DNA of 5,270 nt from positions 1,065-6,334 of the forward strand of contig KL569419.1 in assembly GCA_000715685.1 (NCBI GenBank), read 5' to 3'. Position 1 is the stretch's first letter. Each line of letters starts with the position of its first letter. The notes under the pieces are model-generated. The model saw only the letters and a program-made list of their open reading frames with translations, ran no database searches and was not told the DNA's origin. The DNA is from Streptomyces lilacinus (GTDB lineage: Bacteria > Actinomycetota > Actinomycetes > Streptomycetales > Streptomycetaceae). Position numbers and translations under genes: made by a program. Below are positions 2,981-5,270 of this stretch, in pieces.

Positions 2981-5270
2981 GTGGAGCGCGAGTACAGCGA
3001 CGCACTGGAGGGTCTCGTCGGACAGTTCGAGGCGTGCACCGAGGGCGGCGGCGGTCAGCTCGCCCTGGTGACCGGCGGATTGGCGAGCGGCAAGACCCAT
3101 CTGGCGCACGCTTTCGCGCGGCACACGACGCGGAACGGCGCGCTGCACCTCATGGCGACCGGCTCCCGCGCGGAACGCGACTTCCCCGGTGGGGTCCTCG
3201 ACCAGCTGTTCCGCAACAGCCGCGTCCCCGCCGAGACCGCCGCCCGCGTCACTCGGCTTCTGTCCGAACTCGCCGACCCTGACACAGGATCCGGCACCGC
3301 ATCCGACGCCGGCCCCGGCGCCCCGCCGCACGCCGAGGCACGCGTCCTGCACACCCTCTGCGTCGAACTCCTCGAACTGGCCCGGCAGCGCCCCCTCGTC
3401 ATCAGCGTGGACGACATTCAGTTCGCCGACGCCTTCTCCCTGCGGCTGGTCCTGCACCTGCGCCAGCGCATGGCCGCCGCACCCGTGATGATCGTGCTGA
3501 CCGAATGGAGCTGGGGACTGCCCACCCTGTCGCGGTTCCACGCCGACCTCGCCCGGCAGCCGTACCAGCTCGTCGAGCTCACCGCACTGCCCGTCGCCGC
3601 CGTCGCGGCAGGGCTCGCCGAGCGGACCACCCCGCAGCAGGCCCAGGACCACGCGGCGCACGTCCACCGGCTCGCGGGCGGCAACCCCCTCCTCGTACAC
3701 GCCCTCACGGAGGATCTGCGCAACGGCCGTCCCGTCCCTTCCGCCTCCTGCGCCGAGGCCGGTCCCGCGTTCACCCAGGCCGTGCTGAACTGTCTCTACC
3801 GCTGGGACGGCGACCTGCTCAGCGTCGCCCAGGGCATCGCCGTCCTCGACGAGCACGCCTCGGCGCCGCTTGTCGCGGAGCTGATGTCCCTGCCCGCCGA
3901 CCGGGTCGACAGGACGCTCAACGCCCTGACCGCCGCCGGGCTCGTGGACGGCGCGCGGCTGCGCCATCCCGTGGCCCGCGCCGTCGCCCTCAGCCCCCTC
4001 CCGGCCACCGAGCGGGCCCACCTCCACCGCACAGCGGCAGAGCTGCTTCAACACCGGGGCGCCGACCCCGTCACCGTTGCCGAACACCTCATCACCGCCG
4101 GCTCCGCGGATCCTTGGGCGACCGGCGTCCTGCGCGCGGCCGCTGCGCGCGCCACCGCCTACGACAACGTGGAACTGGCCACCCGCTGCCTCGAACTCGC
4201 CATGGACAGCTGCTCCGACCCGGCCGGCGCGGCCGCCCTGCGCCACACCCTGGCCCGTACGCTCTGGCGCGTCGACCCGGCCGCCGCCGCCCGCCACCAC
4301 GCCGCCGCCCGCACCGCACTGGACCACGACGGCCTGGCCGTCCGCGACGCCCTGCCGCTCCTCAAACAGGCCCTCTGGCAGGGCGACCTCGACACGGCAC
4401 GGGGCGCTCTCCGCACCTACACCCAGCAGGCCGCCGACGACGAGCGCGACAGTTACGCGGAGGCCGAACTGCGCCTCGCACAGCGCTGGTTCTACGGCGC
4501 CGCCTTCACGCGCGGCCCCGGCGCACCGGACTGCCGCGAGAAGTGGTGCGCGCGCGGCCCGCACACCGAGGACCCGTGGACCCGCGCCGTCGACGCGGTG
4601 TGCGACGGGACCTCGGGAAGCGCCGCGAAGAACGCCGTGGCCAGCGCCGAGCACATCCTCAAGAGCTGCCGGCTGGGCGAGACCCTCCTGGAGGTCGTCC
4701 TCGCCGCCCTGCTCACCCTGATCCGCAGCAACGGCCTGGAGCGGGCCGCCGAGTGGAGCGACAAGCTGTACGCCGAGGCCGTGCGGCGCGGCGGGCTCAC
4801 CTGGCAGGCCGCACTCGGCGCCGTACGTGCCGACATCGCCCTGCGACACGGTGAACCGGGCGCGGCCGCCGTCCACGCCCGGACCGCTCTGGACCTGCTG
4901 GCGCCGCAGAGCTGGGGGGCGCTGCGCGGCTACCCGCTCGGCACCCTCGTCGCCGCGCACACCGCCCTCGACGACCCGGACGCGGCCGAGGAAGCGGTGC
5001 GCCAGATGCCCTCCGACTCCTTGTCCCCCACCGTGTGGAGCCTGACCTTCCTGTACGCGCGCGGCCGCCACCACCTGTCCGTCGGCCGCGTCCTGGCGGC
5101 GGCCAAGGACTTCCGGAACTGCGGCGGCCTCGCCCAGGAGTGGGACCTCGACTCCCCCGAGCTCGTGCCGTGGCGCAACGGCCTCGCGGAGGTGAACCTA
5201 CGGCTCGGCCGCACGGTCATCGCCCGCGACCTGGCCAAGCAGCAGCTCGACCGCTACCGGGGCACGAGCC
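2981..5270 (+). CDS. LAL-family (large ATP-binding LuxR) transcriptional regulator, 3'-truncated by the window
   Basis: A large regulator of the type that activates macrolide and polyene clusters (PikD-like). 763 residues are visible and the frame is still open at the right edge; family members usually run to about 900-1000, so the C-terminal LuxR helix-turn-helix should lie outside. It opens VEREYSDALEGL, matching the family's usual VERExEL start. The N-terminal STAND/AAA ATPase has Walker A as GGLASGKT (32-39), Walker B as LVISVDD (139-145, followed by IQFAD) and the conserved GGNPLLVHAL (233-242). A LxHPVARAV segment like the family's winged-helix region follows. The rest is helical and Ala/Leu-rich, as in TPR-like sensor regions. 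The GTG at 2981 is chosen for its ribosome site and family fit; the frame remains open upstream to 2912, and a GTG at 2918 would add 21 residues with poorer codon use (including ATA). No TTA codon is seen, so direct bldA control is not evident in this part. It is the likely activator of the P450-PKS transcript. Confidence 0.93.
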   Translation, partial: MEREYSDALEGLVGQFEACTEGGGGQLALVTGGLASGKTHLAHAFARHTTRNGALHLMATGSRAERDFPGGVLDQLFRNSRVPAETAARVTRLLSELADPDTGSGTASDAGPGAPPHAEARVLHTLCVELLELARQRPLVISVDDIQFADAFSLRLVLHLRQRMAAAPVMIVLTEWSWGLPTLSRFHADLARQPYQLVELTALPVAAVAAGLAERTTPQQAQDHAAHVHRLAGGNPLLVHALTEDLRNGRPVPSASCAEAGPAFTQAVLNCLYRWDGDLLSVAQGIAVLDEHASAPLVAELMSLPADRVDRTLNALTAAGLVDGARLRHPVARAVALSPLPATERAHLHRTAAELLQHRGADPVTVAEHLITAGSADPWATGVLRAAAARATAYDNVELATRCLELAMDSCSDPAGAAALRHTLARTLWRVDPAAAARHHAAARTALDHDGLAVRDALPLLKQALWQGDLDTARGALRTYTQQAADDERDSYAEAELRLAQRWFYGAAFTRGPGAPDCREKWCARGPHTEDPWTRAVDAVCDGTSGSAAKNAVASAEHILKSCRLGETLLEVVLAALLTLIRSNGLERAAEWSDKLYAEAVRRGGLTWQAALGAVRADIALRHGEPGAAAVHARTALDLLAPQSWGALRGYPLGTLVAAHTALDDPDAAEEAVRQMPSDSLSPTVWSLTFLYARGRHHLSVGRVLAAAKDFRNCGGLAQEWDLDSPELVPWRNGLAEVNLRLGRTVIARDLAKQQLDRYRGTS

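Noticed and set aside
3505..4854. Plus-strand ORF of 449 codons inside the LAL gene, in another frame
   Set aside because: The product is extremely Arg/Pro-rich, as expected for an out-of-frame reading of high-GC coding sequence.
2468..5074. Very long minus-strand ORF (868 codons) opposite the LAL gene
   Set aside because: Its translation is Gly/Val/Arg/Gln-rich without domain pattern, while the opposite strand encodes a protein with clear Walker A, Walker B and GNPLL motifs and strong GC3 bias. Long antisense frames are common in such high-GC genes.

Overview
The window looks like DNA from a high-GC actinomycete, most likely Streptomyces or a close relative. The GC content is very high, coding frames end almost always in G or C, GTG is used as a start, and the genes match an actinobacterial modular polyketide (macrolide-type) gene cluster. 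It appears to be the edge of such a cluster, where the first gene of a leftward PKS transcript, a tailoring oxygenase and a pathway regulator meet. No assignment to a known compound can be made from this sequence.

Layout. Positions 1-787 (minus) hold the N-terminus of a type I modular PKS subunit: a short docking helix, then a ketosynthase with its active-site cysteine. The rest lies beyond the left edge. Positions 856-2109 (minus) encode an apparently complete, catalytically intact cytochrome P450. It lies 68 nt upstream of the PKS start and is probably co-transcribed with it. Positions 2113-2473 are a divergent intergenic region of about 360 nt with several TTAGGGG-like boxes and a perfect 8-bp inverted repeat. 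Positions 2474-2740 (plus) encode an 88-residue PqqD-like protein (the RiPP-recognition-element fold). Positions 2741-2980 are a second regulatory-looking gap with a GC-rich hairpin, more CCCCTA/CTAGGGG boxes, another 8-bp inverted repeat and a doubtful 56-codon ORF. From 2981 to the right edge (plus) runs a large ATP-binding LuxR-family (LAL) regulator; its C-terminal HTH lies outside the window.

How the parts may work together (inference): the LAL protein would be the pathway activator. The repeated T(T/C)AGGGG boxes upstream of the P450-PKS transcript, the PqqD-like gene and the LAL gene are candidate binding sites that would switch on all three. The P450 would oxidise the polyketide made by the PKS. 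The PqqD-like protein is the odd member, because no RiPP precursor or modifying enzyme is convincingly visible. It, the boxes around it and the small ORF behind it are the parts most worth following up.
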